Source: Saprospiraceae bacterium
GTDB lineage: Bacteria; Bacteroidota; Bacteroidia; Chitinophagales; Saprospiraceae
Assembly (NCBI GenBank): GCA_025056735.1
Contig: JANWVR010000118.1
Coordinates: 1 to 64,000 of the forward strand
DNA length: 64,000 nt
Reading direction: 5' to 3'
Under the pieces are notes generated by a model. The model made no database searches. It was not told where the DNA came from and was given only the letters and a program-made list of their open reading frames with translations. The first letter of the stretch is position 1; each line of letters begins with the position of its first letter. Positions 47,999-58,238 of the stretch are shown here, one piece after another. Both the position numbers and the translations under genes were made by a program.

Positions 47999-48829
47999 AT
48001 GTCCGAAGTAAAAGTTTCTACCGCCGACATCCAGAAGCTCCGTGAAATGACCGGCGCCGGCATGATGGATTGCAAAAAAGCCCTTGCTGAAGCCAACGGA
48101 GATTTCCAGGAAGCCATAGACCTTCTGCGCAAAAAAGGCATCGCCAAAGCGGCTAAGCGCGAAGACCGCGAAGCCCGGGAAGGCGTCGTCGTCGCCTTAG
48201 CCAGCCCCGATCAAAAGCGCGGCATCATCATTGCCCTGCAGTGCGAAACCGACTTTGTAGCCCGCAACGAAGGCTACATCGCCATTGCACGCAAGATGGC
48301 CGAGATCGCTTTAAACAAATTCCCAGCCACCCTGGAAGAACTTCTCAACCAACCCTACGAGAACGGCATCAGCATCCGCGAAAAAGTGGGCGAGCAAAAC
48401 GGCGTCATTGGCGAAAAGATCGAACTCGGCCGCTACGAGCGCCTCGAAGGAGAAAGCATCGTCACTTACAACCACTCCAACAACAAGCGCTCTGTTATCC
48501 TGGCCCTCAACAAGCCCGGCTTCGACGAGGCCGGCCGCAACTTAGCCATGCAAGTGGCTGCCCTCAGCCCGGTATCGGTTAGCAAGGACGACGTCGCTCC
48601 AGAGATCATCCAAAAAGAGATCGAAATCGGCAAAGAACTGGCGCGTAATGAAGGCAAACCCGAGGCCATGCTTGAAAAAATCGCTTTAGGCCGCCTTAAT
48701 AAGTTCTTCCAGGAAAATACCCTCCTGGGCCAGTCTTACGTAAAAGACCAGAGCCAGTCCGTCGAGCAATATCTGAAAAGCTTGGATAAAGACCTGACAG
48801 TTACGGGCTTCAAACTCGTAGCGCTGTAA
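47999..48829 (+). CDS. tsf: Elongation factor Ts
   Basis: IQKLREMTGAGMMDCKKALAEANGDFQEAIDLLRKKGIAKAAKR; QCETDFVARNEGY. Confidence 0.97.
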   Translation: MSEVKVSTADIQKLREMTGAGMMDCKKALAEANGDFQEAIDLLRKKGIAKAAKREDREAREGVVVALASPDQKRGIIIALQCETDFVARNEGYIAIARKMAEIALNKFPATLEELLNQPYENGISIREKVGEQNGVIGEKIELGRYERLEGESIVTYNHSNNKRSVILALNKPGFDEAGRNLAMQVAALSPVSVSKDDVAPEIIQKEIEIGKELARNEGKPEAMLEKIALGRLNKFFQENTLLGQSYVKDQSQSVEQYLKSLDKDLTVTGFKLVAL

Positions 48830-48854
48830 AGAAGGCATTAAGATAGACGCATTT

Positions 48855-48915
48855 AAGCGCTTCCGCAAGGCTAGCCCACAGGCTGCAATTTTGCGGAAGC
48901 GCTTTTGCTTTTTGT
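48855..48915 (+). terminator. Terminator after tsf
   Basis: Perfect 14-bp arms aagcgcttccgcaa / ttgcggaagcgctt followed by ttgctttttg. Confidence 0.8.
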
Positions 48916-49031
48916 TCAAGGGTGAGCAGTGCAGGACAAAGTCAGCCGCTTGTTCATCCCATTGAAATATTCGGACAGGATGAACCGTTGCCCAAATGTT
49001 CGCATTTTTGACCTGTGCAATTCAACGGACT

Positions 49032-50486
49032 ATGAAGCGCTACCGGCTTATCCAATTTTGTTGGACGATAGGGGCATGCGTAACACTTGGCAGCAACGCC
49101 TTTTCCCAGGCGTCGGCGCAAAGCCGCCGCATTTTCGTCTCCGAAGCCATCCCTTTGCGCAACGACTACGGCTACGAAATCATTGGGCGCATGCGCGACC
49201 GAATCCTGTTGTTCCGCGACAAGGCTGAGGATTTTGAAATTCAGGCTTTTGACAACAACATGCGTCCCATGTGGAACCGTGTGCTGGACGACATTGATAA
49301 AAACGGTGTGCAGATACTGGCCGTCGTCGGCAGCGCAGAGACCTTCTCAGTGGTCTTTAAGCAACGCCGGCGCGGTGCCGTGCATTTGCGGGTGCACAAG
49401 TACGACGCTGGTGCCACTCGCGTGGACAGCGTCACCCTGAAAACCTACAGCGAACGCATGCTCGCCACTCCCGAATTAGACATTTTCCGCAGCGAAGACG
49501 GCAACTGCTTTGTCGTAGCCAATATGGCCGAACGCGGGCGCATGGAAACCACTTGCTTCCGTTTAGACCGCCTCCAAGTTCTCTGGGACAAACTGTTGCT
49601 CATAGACGACGTCTATCACGATACCAATATTCGAGGTATGGAAGTAAGCGACGCCGGCGACTTTTTTATGATCACTGAGTGGAACAACCGCCGCAGCCGA
49701 CTGGGCGCTCATGAATATCAGGTCTTGCATGTGCGCGCTGATACCAACCGGGTGCTTCGTGTGCCATTGCCCGACTTTATGACGGTGGACGTTAAGTTCG
49801 CCTATGATAACCTCAATAAGGCCCTCGTCGGCGGCGGCTTTTACGCTGAACGCAACCGTGACCGAGCCAACGGCGTCTTCTATGTGCGCATATCGACACA
49901 CGGCGACCCCATCGTGCGCTATGAGTCTTTTTCCGACCGCCTCATCTCTGCTTTGCGCAAAAAGGACGTCGCCGACGACACCCGCGGCATCCCGAACGTT
50001 ACTGTCAAACAACTCGTCCTGCGCCGAGATGGAGGCGTCCTCGTCGTCGCTGAACTCTACCACGAAATCCAGCGCGGCACCCTCGCCGGACGCGGCATCT
50101 GGCGCGACGGCATGCGCTTGGTCATGGATTACTACTACGACGATCTGATGCTCATCACCCTCAATCCCGATGGCTCAGCACATTGGATGACCGTATTGCA
50201 TAAAAAGCAGTACTCTCAGGACGACGACGCTATATTCTCCTCCTTCTGCCTGCTGCGCGCCCCTGACCGCATTCATTTCCTCTTCAACGACGAGGTCAAG
50301 TACGAAAACACCTGCAGCGAATACATCGTAACGCCGCTGGGGGAATTCGACCGCAACAGCCTCCTCAACACTTATGGCCAGAACCTGCGCCTGCGCTTCC
50401 GCGACGCTCTTCAACTCAACGCCAACGAGTGCGTCGTGCCTTCTGAGTTTCGCAACAAACTGCGATTGGTGCTGATTAAATTCTAA
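49032..50486 (+). CDS. Secreted hypothetical protein
   Basis: MKRYRLIQFCWTIGACVTLGSNAFSQASAQ signal peptide; no family recognised. Confidence 0.7.
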   Translation: MKRYRLIQFCWTIGACVTLGSNAFSQASAQSRRIFVSEAIPLRNDYGYEIIGRMRDRILLFRDKAEDFEIQAFDNNMRPMWNRVLDDIDKNGVQILAVVGSAETFSVVFKQRRRGAVHLRVHKYDAGATRVDSVTLKTYSERMLATPELDIFRSEDGNCFVVANMAERGRMETTCFRLDRLQVLWDKLLLIDDVYHDTNIRGMEVSDAGDFFMITEWNNRRSRLGAHEYQVLHVRADTNRVLRVPLPDFMTVDVKFAYDNLNKALVGGGFYAERNRDRANGVFYVRISTHGDPIVRYESFSDRLISALRKKDVADDTRGIPNVTVKQLVLRRDGGVLVVAELYHEIQRGTLAGRGIWRDGMRLVMDYYYDDLMLITLNPDGSAHWMTVLHKKQYSQDDDAIFSSFCLLRAPDRIHFLFNDEVKYENTCSEYIVTPLGEFDRNSLLNTYGQNLRLRFRDALQLNANECVVPSEFRNKLRLVLIKF

Positions 50487-50541
50487 TACTCGAGCCCCTC
50501 TGCTTCCGACTCCAACAGAGGAAACGGCGCCGTCAATCACT

Positions 50542-50549
50542 TACCTTTG
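50542..50549 (+). promoter_or_regulatory. TAnnTTTG element upstream of the Rpn-family gene
   Basis: TACCTTTG about 20 bp before ATG at 50568. Confidence 0.5.
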
Positions 50550-50567
50550 CCTGAAAACCGCTCCGCC

Positions 50568-51455
50568 ATGCCGTTGCAAGACCGATACGTCAACCCTCTG
50601 ACCGACTTTGGGTTCAAAAAACTCTTCGGAAGCGAACCCAACAAAGACCTCCTCATCCATTTCCTCAACCAACTGCTGCCCGAACACCACCAGATCCAAG
50701 ACCTGACCTATCTCTCGTCCGAAAAATTGGGCTTTGGCGACGACGACCGCCGGGCCATCTTCGACCTGTATTGCACCAGCACCTCGGGCGAGCGCTTCAT
50801 CGTGGAGGTGCAAAAAGCCAAACAAAAGTTCTTCCGCGACCGCAGCGTCTTTTACGCCACCTTCCCCATCCAGGAACAGGCCAAAAAGGGCGAGTGGAAT
50901 TTCTATTTAGACCCCGTGTATTTGGTGGCCATCCTGGACTTTGTCTTCGACGAAGACCGCAACGATCCGTGCGTGTTGCATAACATTCAGCTCAAAGACC
51001 AGGATTGTCAGGTATTTTTTGACAAGTTGACGTTCATTTACATTGAGTTGCCCAAGTTCAACAAGCGGGAGGAGGAGTTGGAGACGACGTTTGATAAGTG
51101 GCTGTACGTGCTCAAGCATTTGCCCGACCTGCAAGACCGCCCGCGGGCGTTGCAGGAGCGGGTGTTTCAGCGGTTGTTTGAGGCGGCGGAGATAGCGCGG
51201 TTCAATCCGGAGGAGCGTCAGTTGTACGAGGAGAGCCTGAAGGTGTATCGGGATTTGAAGAACGTGGTGGACACGGCCAGAGATGAGGGTAAGGAGGAAG
51301 GCCGAGCGGAAGGCCGAGCGGAGAAAGAAAGAGAGGTGGTGCTTAGCGCCTACGCTGCTGGCCTCGATCTGGCGGTCATCGCTCAGGTTTCAGGGATGTC
51401 CATAGAAGACGTGCGCGCCATTTTACGAGAAGCAGGGCATGTCCTTTCCGATTAA
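50568..51455 (+). CDS. Rpn-family recombination-promoting nuclease / PD-(D/E)XK transposase-like protein
   Basis: MPLQDRYVNPLTDFGFKKLFGSEPNKDLLIHFLNQLL; IFDLYCTSTSGERFIVEVQKAKQKFFRDRSVFY; C-terminal EEGRAEGRAEKE repeat. Confidence 0.9.
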   Translation: MPLQDRYVNPLTDFGFKKLFGSEPNKDLLIHFLNQLLPEHHQIQDLTYLSSEKLGFGDDDRRAIFDLYCTSTSGERFIVEVQKAKQKFFRDRSVFYATFPIQEQAKKGEWNFYLDPVYLVAILDFVFDEDRNDPCVLHNIQLKDQDCQVFFDKLTFIYIELPKFNKREEELETTFDKWLYVLKHLPDLQDRPRALQERVFQRLFEAAEIARFNPEERQLYEESLKVYRDLKNVVDTARDEGKEEGRAEGRAEKEREVVLSAYAAGLDLAVIAQVSGMSIEDVRAILREAGHVLSD

Positions 51456-51693
51456 TTTGTGGCACTTTTGGCCGTCTCTCGACTCGAGAACAAGCCGCAT
51501 GACACGGCTGCGTGAATTACTTTCCGAAAGAACCTACTCGCCTGTTGGCAAGGCCCTGATGCTTTCAAACCGTCCCAACATCTTCTTCTGTAAACAATTC
51601 ACAACGTATCTGCATCTTTTCAACTCAGAGTCCGGCTGGCAACGCTGCACCTTCGCGAAGCGGGCTACCGGACTTTAAGCATGTCTTACACAT

Positions 51694-52713
51694 ATGACCG
51701 ATGTAAATACTTTAGGCGAGTTTGGCCTCATTGAACGCCTGACCCGGCCCTTCTTACTGCATCAATCCACCTCGGTAAAAGGCGTGGGCGATGATGCCGC
51801 CGTCCTGAGGCACGAGGGCGACCGCTGCACCTTAGTCAGCACCGATATGCTGGTAGAGGGCATCCATTTCGATCTGGCCTACACGCCTCTCAAGCACCTG
51901 GGCTATAAAGCCATTGTAGTCAACCTCTCGGATATCTACGCCATGAACGCCCATCCGAAGCAGGTGCTGGTATCTATTGCCATCTCCAGCAAATACACTG
52001 TGGAGGCGTTGGAGGAACTCTATGCCGGCATCAAAGCTGCTTGTGACCGCTACGAAGTGGACTTAGTGGGCGGCGACACTACCTCCTCGCCTCGAGGGAT
52101 GGTTATCAGCGTAACGGCCATCGGCGAAGGAAAAAAAGAACGCATCGCCTACCGCAACGGCGCCCGCCCAGGCGACCTCATCTGCATTACCGGCGACTTA
52201 GGCGCCGCCTATTTGGGCTTACAAATCTTGGAACGCGAAAAGCGCATCTGGCAGGAAAATCCCGATGTACAGCCTGACTTAGAAGGCCAGGCTTACCTCA
52301 TCGGTCGCCAACTCAAGCCGGAGGCCCGGCGCGACATGATCGAAGCTTTTGAAAAAAACGACCTTGTGCCCACCTCGATGATTGACATTTCCGACGGGCT
52401 GGCCTCCGAACTCTTTCACCTGTGCAAGCAAAGCGGCACGGGCGCCCTTCTGGAAGAAAGCGGCGTGCCCATCCACCCTGAAGCCCAACTCATGGCCCTT
52501 AAATTCCGTCTTGACCCTATCACCTGCGCCCTCAGCGGAGGCGAAGATTATGAATTACTCTTTACCATCCATCCAAGAGATACCGATAAAATCCGCTTCT
52601 TGCCCGACATTTACATCGCTGGAGAAATGCTCCCGCCCGACGCCGGCATCAAACTCAGCACGAAAGGCGGCAACCTGCACGACCTGAAAGCACAAGGGTG
52701 GCGACATTTTTAA
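51694..52713 (+). CDS. thiL: Thiamine-monophosphate kinase
   Basis: GEFGLIERL, GVGDDAAVL, DMLVEGIHFD, GDTTSSPRGMVISVTAIGE, SGGEDYELLFTI. Confidence 0.95.
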   Translation: MTDVNTLGEFGLIERLTRPFLLHQSTSVKGVGDDAAVLRHEGDRCTLVSTDMLVEGIHFDLAYTPLKHLGYKAIVVNLSDIYAMNAHPKQVLVSIAISSKYTVEALEELYAGIKAACDRYEVDLVGGDTTSSPRGMVISVTAIGEGKKERIAYRNGARPGDLICITGDLGAAYLGLQILEREKRIWQENPDVQPDLEGQAYLIGRQLKPEARRDMIEAFEKNDLVPTSMIDISDGLASELFHLCKQSGTGALLEESGVPIHPEAQLMALKFRLDPITCALSGGEDYELLFTIHPRDTDKIRFLPDIYIAGEMLPPDAGIKLSTKGGNLHDLKAQGWRHF

Positions 52714-52777
52714 AATGGTTTTTTATAACGAAGACACAAACCATTTTTCATTTTTCATTTTTCACTTTTCACTTCCC

Positions 52778-55402
52778 ATGAAACACTCACTACTTGGCTG
52801 CTTTATAGGCTTCCTTGCCTGGTCTGTTTCGGCCCAAGGGCCATCGTGCCAATACCGTTTGGATATGTTCGACCTCTTTGGCGACGGCTGGAATAACGGC
52901 GCTCTGTTGGTGAGCAACGGCGGCCAGGTGCAGTCCTTTTCGTTGTCGAATACGGTAGGCAATGGCTTCGACAGTACCGTCTATATCACCATTCAGGCAG
53001 GTTTGCCTATCGTGTTGGCCTGGTCGGCGGGTTTTTTTGACGATGAAATTTCCTTCGTGTTATACGATAACGATGGCGAGGTGGTGTTTTCTGCTTCTAA
53101 GCCTAAGGCGGGCATACTCCTTTTTTTGCCTTCAGCCAGGTGTTACACCTGCCTGCGTCCGCTTAACTTTCGCGCTGAAAACATTTGGGACAACCGCGTC
53201 CGATTAGCGTGGACGCCTGCTGCAGGCGGCAGCGCTGTGGCCAACTGGCAGGTCGTTTATGGCCCGGCCGGCTTTGATCCCCAAGGCAGCATGGGACAGA
53301 CGGTTTCTACCCCGCAGCCGCGCGTAACCATTACTGGCCTGAAACCCTACACCGAATACGATGCTTACGTGCGTCAGCGCTGCACCGACGACTCGCTCAG
53401 CCGCCTCAGAGGCCCACTGCGCTTTCGGACATACCGCACCAACGATGTGGGTGTCAGCGCCATATTGACGCCCCAAAGCGGCTGCGCGCTGGGAACAGAG
53501 ACGGTTACCATTGCCCTGCGCAACTATGGCGCCGCACCGCAAACGCTTCTGCCATTTAATTTCAGCGTCAACGGTGTACCTGCAGGCGTACCACAGCCGC
53601 AGGACGGCTTCTACACCGGCATCCTGGGCAAAGACAGCACAACCGTCATTGCCTTTGAGACCACCTACGATTTCTCGAAGCCGGGCGAATACCGCATTGC
53701 TGCCTGGACAGACCTGAAAGATGACGAAAACCGCTCGAACGATACCTTCCACCTGCGCATTCTCAATCGCCTCGAACTGCCTTATTTCCAGGATTTTGAA
53801 GAATGGGACGGCGCTTGGACGGTCTCTGGCGAAGGTGAGAACCCGCCCACCTGGCAGTGGGGCAAACCCGGCGGCAAGGTCATCCGCCGGGCCGGCAGTG
53901 GCCAGAGGGCCTGGGTAACCCGCTTAGACAGCACCCACAACAACTTGGAAGTCTCCTACTTGCAGTCGCCTTGTTTCGACTTTTCGGGCCTGACGCGCGA
54001 CCCTGTTGTAGAGTTCTTAATCCAACACGACACAGAAGAAGGATACGATGGCGCCTGGTTGGAAATCTCCACCGATGATGGCGCTACCTGGACGAGCGTA
54101 GGCCAGCTGGATGACGACATCTACTGGTACACCCACCTCCTGTCGCCCTTTTTTGAAGACGAGGCCTGGTCGGGCGATAGTGAAGGCTGGCGCCTGGCCC
54201 GCCATCCGCTGACAGGCGCCGCAGGCCATTCGCAAGTGCGCTTGCGCTTTGTCTTCCAGTCCGACCTCGTCTTGGCGCGTGAAGGCGTGGGCATAGATGC
54301 TGTGCGTATCTACGAACCTAAAGCCCGCGATATGGCCGCTCTGCGGGTGTACAACGCCGCCGCTACTACTGTCTGCGGCGACAAGAACGACCAGGTCATC
54401 CTCGAATTGGCCAATTTTGGCTACGAACCCATCGCGGCTTATCGCGCTGCTTACGCCACGCCCAATCAACCAATAGTTGTGCAAAACGTCAGCTCTACGT
54501 TCCTGGCGCCTAACACCACTTCGCTCCTCGTCTTTTCGCAGCCTTTTGACAGCCGAGATGCCAACTACCTCTTACGCGCCTGGGTGGAATTATCGAACGA
54601 CGCCCAAACCTACAACGACTCGACCCAAACACCACTTCGATATGAAGCGCTGCCACTACCCTTGCGCGAAGACTTCGAGAGTGGACTATTGCCCAGCAAC
54701 TGGACGACTGATGGCGCTCTGACCAACGGCCACGGCAACCTCTCCGTCGTGCTAAGCGCCAACCTTTCTTCGTTTACGCCGTTTTTTACATTGGTTACTT
54801 CTCGATACGGCCTTATTCAGCCCGGTGACTCATTAGCCTTCGACTATCGCATTACGGACTACAACAGCGACGGCAAGACAGCCACTGTGCTGGCCCCGGG
54901 TACGTTCTTTGAGATACTCGTCTCTGATGACTGCGGCGACTCCTACGAGACGCTGCACATCATCAACCACCAGAACCATACGCCAAGCGTCGTCATGCGC
55001 ACCGTACGCCTGAGCATGGCGCCCTACGTTGGCCGCTCGGTCATCCTGCGCATCGAGGGGGTGTGGAGCGCCGGCGACTTCTATTTCGACATAGACAACA
55101 TTCGCCTGCCGAGCCAGATCAGTGTATCAGCACCTGTGCCTGCGGCTGCCGAAGGTTGGACGTTTTCCCTGTGGCCCAACCCTACTACCGGCCTGACGCA
55201 CCTGCGCGGCGAGGGCCAGAGCGCCGCCGACGTGCGTGTGCAGGTGCTTGATGCCATGGGCCGCCTCTGGGAAGAACGCTACTTGCCGCGCGCTGAGCGC
55301 ATTGCCGAAACGCTCCACCTCCAGGCCGCTCCCCCCGGACTGTACTGGCTGCGCATCACTGCTGACGAACACACCTTCACGCGCAAACTCGTCAAACACT
55401 AA
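52778..55402 (+). CDS. Secreted multidomain protein with fibronectin III-like region and T9SS type A sorting domain
   Basis: Signal peptide MKHSLLGCFIGFLAWSVSAQ; GLKPYTEYDAYVRQRC (FnIII-like); C-terminus FSLWPNPTTGLTHLRGEG...VQVLDAMGRLWEERYL...GLYWLRITADEHTFTRKLVKH. Confidence 0.88.
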   Translation: MKHSLLGCFIGFLAWSVSAQGPSCQYRLDMFDLFGDGWNNGALLVSNGGQVQSFSLSNTVGNGFDSTVYITIQAGLPIVLAWSAGFFDDEISFVLYDNDGEVVFSASKPKAGILLFLPSARCYTCLRPLNFRAENIWDNRVRLAWTPAAGGSAVANWQVVYGPAGFDPQGSMGQTVSTPQPRVTITGLKPYTEYDAYVRQRCTDDSLSRLRGPLRFRTYRTNDVGVSAILTPQSGCALGTETVTIALRNYGAAPQTLLPFNFSVNGVPAGVPQPQDGFYTGILGKDSTTVIAFETTYDFSKPGEYRIAAWTDLKDDENRSNDTFHLRILNRLELPYFQDFEEWDGAWTVSGEGENPPTWQWGKPGGKVIRRAGSGQRAWVTRLDSTHNNLEVSYLQSPCFDFSGLTRDPVVEFLIQHDTEEGYDGAWLEISTDDGATWTSVGQLDDDIYWYTHLLSPFFEDEAWSGDSEGWRLARHPLTGAAGHSQVRLRFVFQSDLVLAREGVGIDAVRIYEPKARDMAALRVYNAAATTVCGDKNDQVILELANFGYEPIAAYRAAYATPNQPIVVQNVSSTFLAPNTTSLLVFSQPFDSRDANYLLRAWVELSNDAQTYNDSTQTPLRYEALPLPLREDFESGLLPSNWTTDGALTNGHGNLSVVLSANLSSFTPFFTLVTSRYGLIQPGDSLAFDYRITDYNSDGKTATVLAPGTFFEILVSDDCGDSYETLHIINHQNHTPSVVMRTVRLSMAPYVGRSVILRIEGVWSAGDFYFDIDNIRLPSQISVSAPVPAAAEGWTFSLWPNPTTGLTHLRGEGQSAADVRVQVLDAMGRLWEERYLPRAERIAETLHLQAAPPGLYWLRITADEHTFTRKLVKH

Positions 55403-55417
55403 CCCTCTGCAACGCTC

Positions 55418-56185
55418 ATGCGTCAACGCTACCTCGCCGGCCGGCTCGCCAGCGCCCTGCTTTCCCTGGTCGCCGCCTGTGCTTCCAACGATTACACGGA
55501 CGTTCGCGAATACTACTTCCCCACCCAGGAATTGCTGAGCGGGCGGGTCTATGCCTACGCTGCCGAAATGGGCGACACCACCGAGCGGCGCTACTGGTAC
55601 TACCGAACCTTTCCGCGCGATAGCGGCCTGTTCCTGGCAGGTACCCAATACGACCATTTCTTCCAGATCAACCAGATTGTCCGCGAAAAAATAGAACCTA
55701 CCGGCGCCATAGCCCGCCAGGTGCTGCTCTATGAACCAGACTCCACAGGGCAAAAACGCATCCCTACCGAAGCATTCATCGAGGCCGACGACCTGTTCCC
55801 TTTCCGCGTGCGCGACTCGCTGGGCGTTTTCCTTTACCGCCTCAAGTATCGGCCACCCTCCGATACCTCGGCGGAAATTTACCTCATCCGCAACCGGCGC
55901 TATCTCGGCCCTGGGCCTGATTTTGAATTAGAAGGAAAAAAATATCCCACGATTCGCTTTGCTCTGCGCGAAGCTGTAGGCCATCAGGCGGAAGGCGCCG
56001 CCGAAATCGAGGGCGTTGGTGAAGAGTGGTATGCCAAAGGGCTGGGCTTAGTTTATTTCCGCAAAACTTTCGGCGCCCAGGGGCAAATCCAGTTAGCCTT
56101 CCGCCTGCGCGAGCGCTTCTCCATGAGCGAGTTGGAACGCCGCGCAAACGATATGTGGGAAAACGCCAATCCCCCGCAGAAGTAG
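55418..56185 (+). CDS. Hypothetical lipoprotein
   Basis: Lipobox SLVAAC after hydrophobic N-terminus; directly downstream of the preceding T9SS cargo gene. Confidence 0.6.
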   Translation: MRQRYLAGRLASALLSLVAACASNDYTDVREYYFPTQELLSGRVYAYAAEMGDTTERRYWYYRTFPRDSGLFLAGTQYDHFFQINQIVREKIEPTGAIARQVLLYEPDSTGQKRIPTEAFIEADDLFPFRVRDSLGVFLYRLKYRPPSDTSAEIYLIRNRRYLGPGPDFELEGKKYPTIRFALREAVGHQAEGAAEIEGVGEEWYAKGLGLVYFRKTFGAQGQIQLAFRLRERFSMSELERRANDMWENANPPQK

Positions 56186-56506
56186 AAGAAAACTTCGGTC
56201 TACCAGGCCGCAACTCAGGCAGCTTTAGGAAGGTAGGTACGTGATGCGCTCCGGGCGTCCTCGAAACACCTGCCCCGGGCACCCGGACATTTGGCCCAAC
56301 GAGCAGCGGTCAGGACGGCAGCATCTGAAAGGCGGGCTCCAGCAAGTGGAATTCGCCGATGCGTTGACGAAACTCGCGGGCATTTTCTGCTGAAACGCTT
56401 TTTTAGAAGGGTTTTGGTTGAAAATGGAAAAAAATGGCCACATCAATACTTTAGCATCGGTTTTGGCTTTCGAGGTGTGGTTTTGCTTTTGAAAATATCT
56501 GTCTAA

Positions 56507-56868
56507 AGCGCATTCCCTCAAATCAAGAAAGCGCTGGCCATCTCAGGTGTTTACATAGATAGAGCAATCTGTCTGGCAATATGTTGCCCGGCCTCCGGAG
56601 AAGGGTGTGCAGATTGACTCGCCAATAGACCCACAGGGCAATTGCATCAATCTTTGCGAAGTGAAATTTTACAGCGAGGAATGTGCGCTTGACTAAGAGG
56701 ACGCGATCTAACTGGAGCGGAAGCGCCAGGTTTTTTTATTGAAAAAACGGGCACCAGGAAGAGCGTCTTCGTTGCGCTCGTCACCACGTATAGCGCTAAG
56801 CGGAATGCTATTTCGGACAGACGGTGAAGAGCGAGGTTACCATGGATGTGCTGTTTGAAGCAGCATAA
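56507..56868 (+). pseudogene. Relic of the C-terminus of an AAA ATPase with PD-(D/E)XK (DUF234-like) domain
   Basis: Consecutive fragments in different frames: QIKKALAISGVYIDRA (56519), VWQYVARPPEKGVQIDSPIDPQGNCINLCEVKFYSEECALD* (56571-56696), KTGTRKSVFVALVTTYSAKRNAISDRR* (56744-56827), VKSEVTMDVLFEAA* (56824-56868). Confidence 0.8.
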
Positions 56869-56963
56869 TGCTTGTGCGCCTGGGCCGCTGTTTTTGAGGT
56901 TTGGCATAGCAGAGACTTGCGTTAGGGGTGAGTTTTGGGAATGGGTTTTGGCGGGGTGCTGCG

Positions 56964-58130
56964 CTATTTCATCCGCAGCACGCAGGCGTCGCCCTGCCAT
57001 TCGACCGACAGGGTGCCCTGGTGGCGCAGCCAGCGCACTAAGGGTTCGCCGAGGAGTTCGGCGCGCCAGCCTTCGAGCAGGGCAGCGTCGAAGCCGTCGC
57101 CGTTTTTGAGACGGTTGAAGTCGCCGCGGGGGAGCAGGAGGGCCGGGCTGATTTCGTGCTCCAAGCACTGGTAGCGCACGAAATGGTAAAGCAGTTCCAT
57201 GGTCCACTCGCGTTCAGGGTCGTCGGGCGCGGGAGTGGGTAGGGTGTCTAAGAGGGCTTTTTCGGCGTCGGTGGGCGGCGTTTTCCAGAGGGTTTCCCAT
57301 TCACTTAGGTGGCGGCGCCAGATGCCTTCGTGCAGGACGCGGTTGGCTTTGAAGGCGTTTTGGCCGCCTTTAATGGCCTTCACCACCGCGCTGATGTGGC
57401 GGTTTTGGAGAATGCTCTCTTTGGGTACGTTGAGTTGTTGGGCCTTTTCGCGGCGCCAGCGGTGGAAGCGGAGGTAAAAGATTTTTTCCTTGAAGTCCAG
57501 TTGATAAATGTAATCGTTGCTCAGGGCTTCTTTGTAAGGATCGGTTTGATAGGTTTCAGGGTTTTCCCATTTGCGGCTTTCTTCGCGGGCCCAGGCTTCG
57601 CGATGCAGCAGGCGCAATTTGTGGGTGAGTTTGTGGTAGAGGGCGGGCAGGTATTTGACGTCTTCGATAGCATACTCGAGCGCTTTTGGGTCGAGCGGGC
57701 GGGCTTCCCAATTAGCAACGGTGTGGCTTTTGGCTAAGGACACGCGCAGCTCGCGCTCGACGATTTTGGCAAAGGCGGCCGGATAGTTGTAGCCCACAAA
57801 GCCCGCGGCTATCTGGGTGTCGAAGGTGTTGGCCGGCACGGCGCCGTACAGCGTATGGAGCAGCCGGTAGTCGTTGTCGCCGGCGTGAGTGATTTTCAAA
57901 ATGGCCTCATTTTCTAGGAGTTCGGCAAAACGCCGCAGGTCGCGAATACGCAGGGCGTCTATTAGGTAAATATGTTGCTCGGTTACGACCTGCACCAAAC
58001 AGAGCACGGGCACGAACGTCTTTTCGCCGACGAACTCGGTATCGAAGCCAAACCAGGCGACAGCAGCCAGTTCGTTCATGGCGCGCTCGTAGGCGTCCGG
58101 TCTGTCTAAAAAATGTACTTGGTAATTCAT
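56964..58130 (-). CDS. rnd: Ribonuclease D-like 3'-5' exonuclease with HRDC-like region
   Basis: WFGFDTEFVGEKTFVPVLCLVQV, ILKITHAGDNDYRLL, DTQIAAGFVGYNYP, YAIEDVKYLPALYHKL. Confidence 0.92.
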   Translation of the reverse strand: MNYQVHFLDRPDAYERAMNELAAVAWFGFDTEFVGEKTFVPVLCLVQVVTEQHIYLIDALRIRDLRRFAELLENEAILKITHAGDNDYRLLHTLYGAVPANTFDTQIAAGFVGYNYPAAFAKIVERELRVSLAKSHTVANWEARPLDPKALEYAIEDVKYLPALYHKLTHKLRLLHREAWAREESRKWENPETYQTDPYKEALSNDYIYQLDFKEKIFYLRFHRWRREKAQQLNVPKESILQNRHISAVVKAIKGGQNAFKANRVLHEGIWRRHLSEWETLWKTPPTDAEKALLDTLPTPAPDDPEREWTMELLYHFVRYQCLEHEISPALLLPRGDFNRLKNGDGFDAALLEGWRAELLGEPLVRWLRHQGTLSVEWQGDACVLRMK

Positions 58131-58238
58131 GCGCCAAATGTAGGTTGCTTCCGTTTATGTATTCGGGCGCTTGCGCCGCATCTTTGCACGTGCTTTTCCC
58201 AAGCGCTATTTTATTCAAAAACCGCTCTTTTTTTATCC

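Noticed and set aside
52730-52777. T-rich near-repeat tttttcatttttcatttttcacttttcac before the T9SS cargo gene at 52778
   Set aside because: Short low-complexity leader/promoter sequence; too small to support a specific element.
56647-57207. 186-codon minus-strand ORF
   Set aside because: Overlaps the 3' end of rnd in another frame and the antisense of the ATPase relic; no family features.
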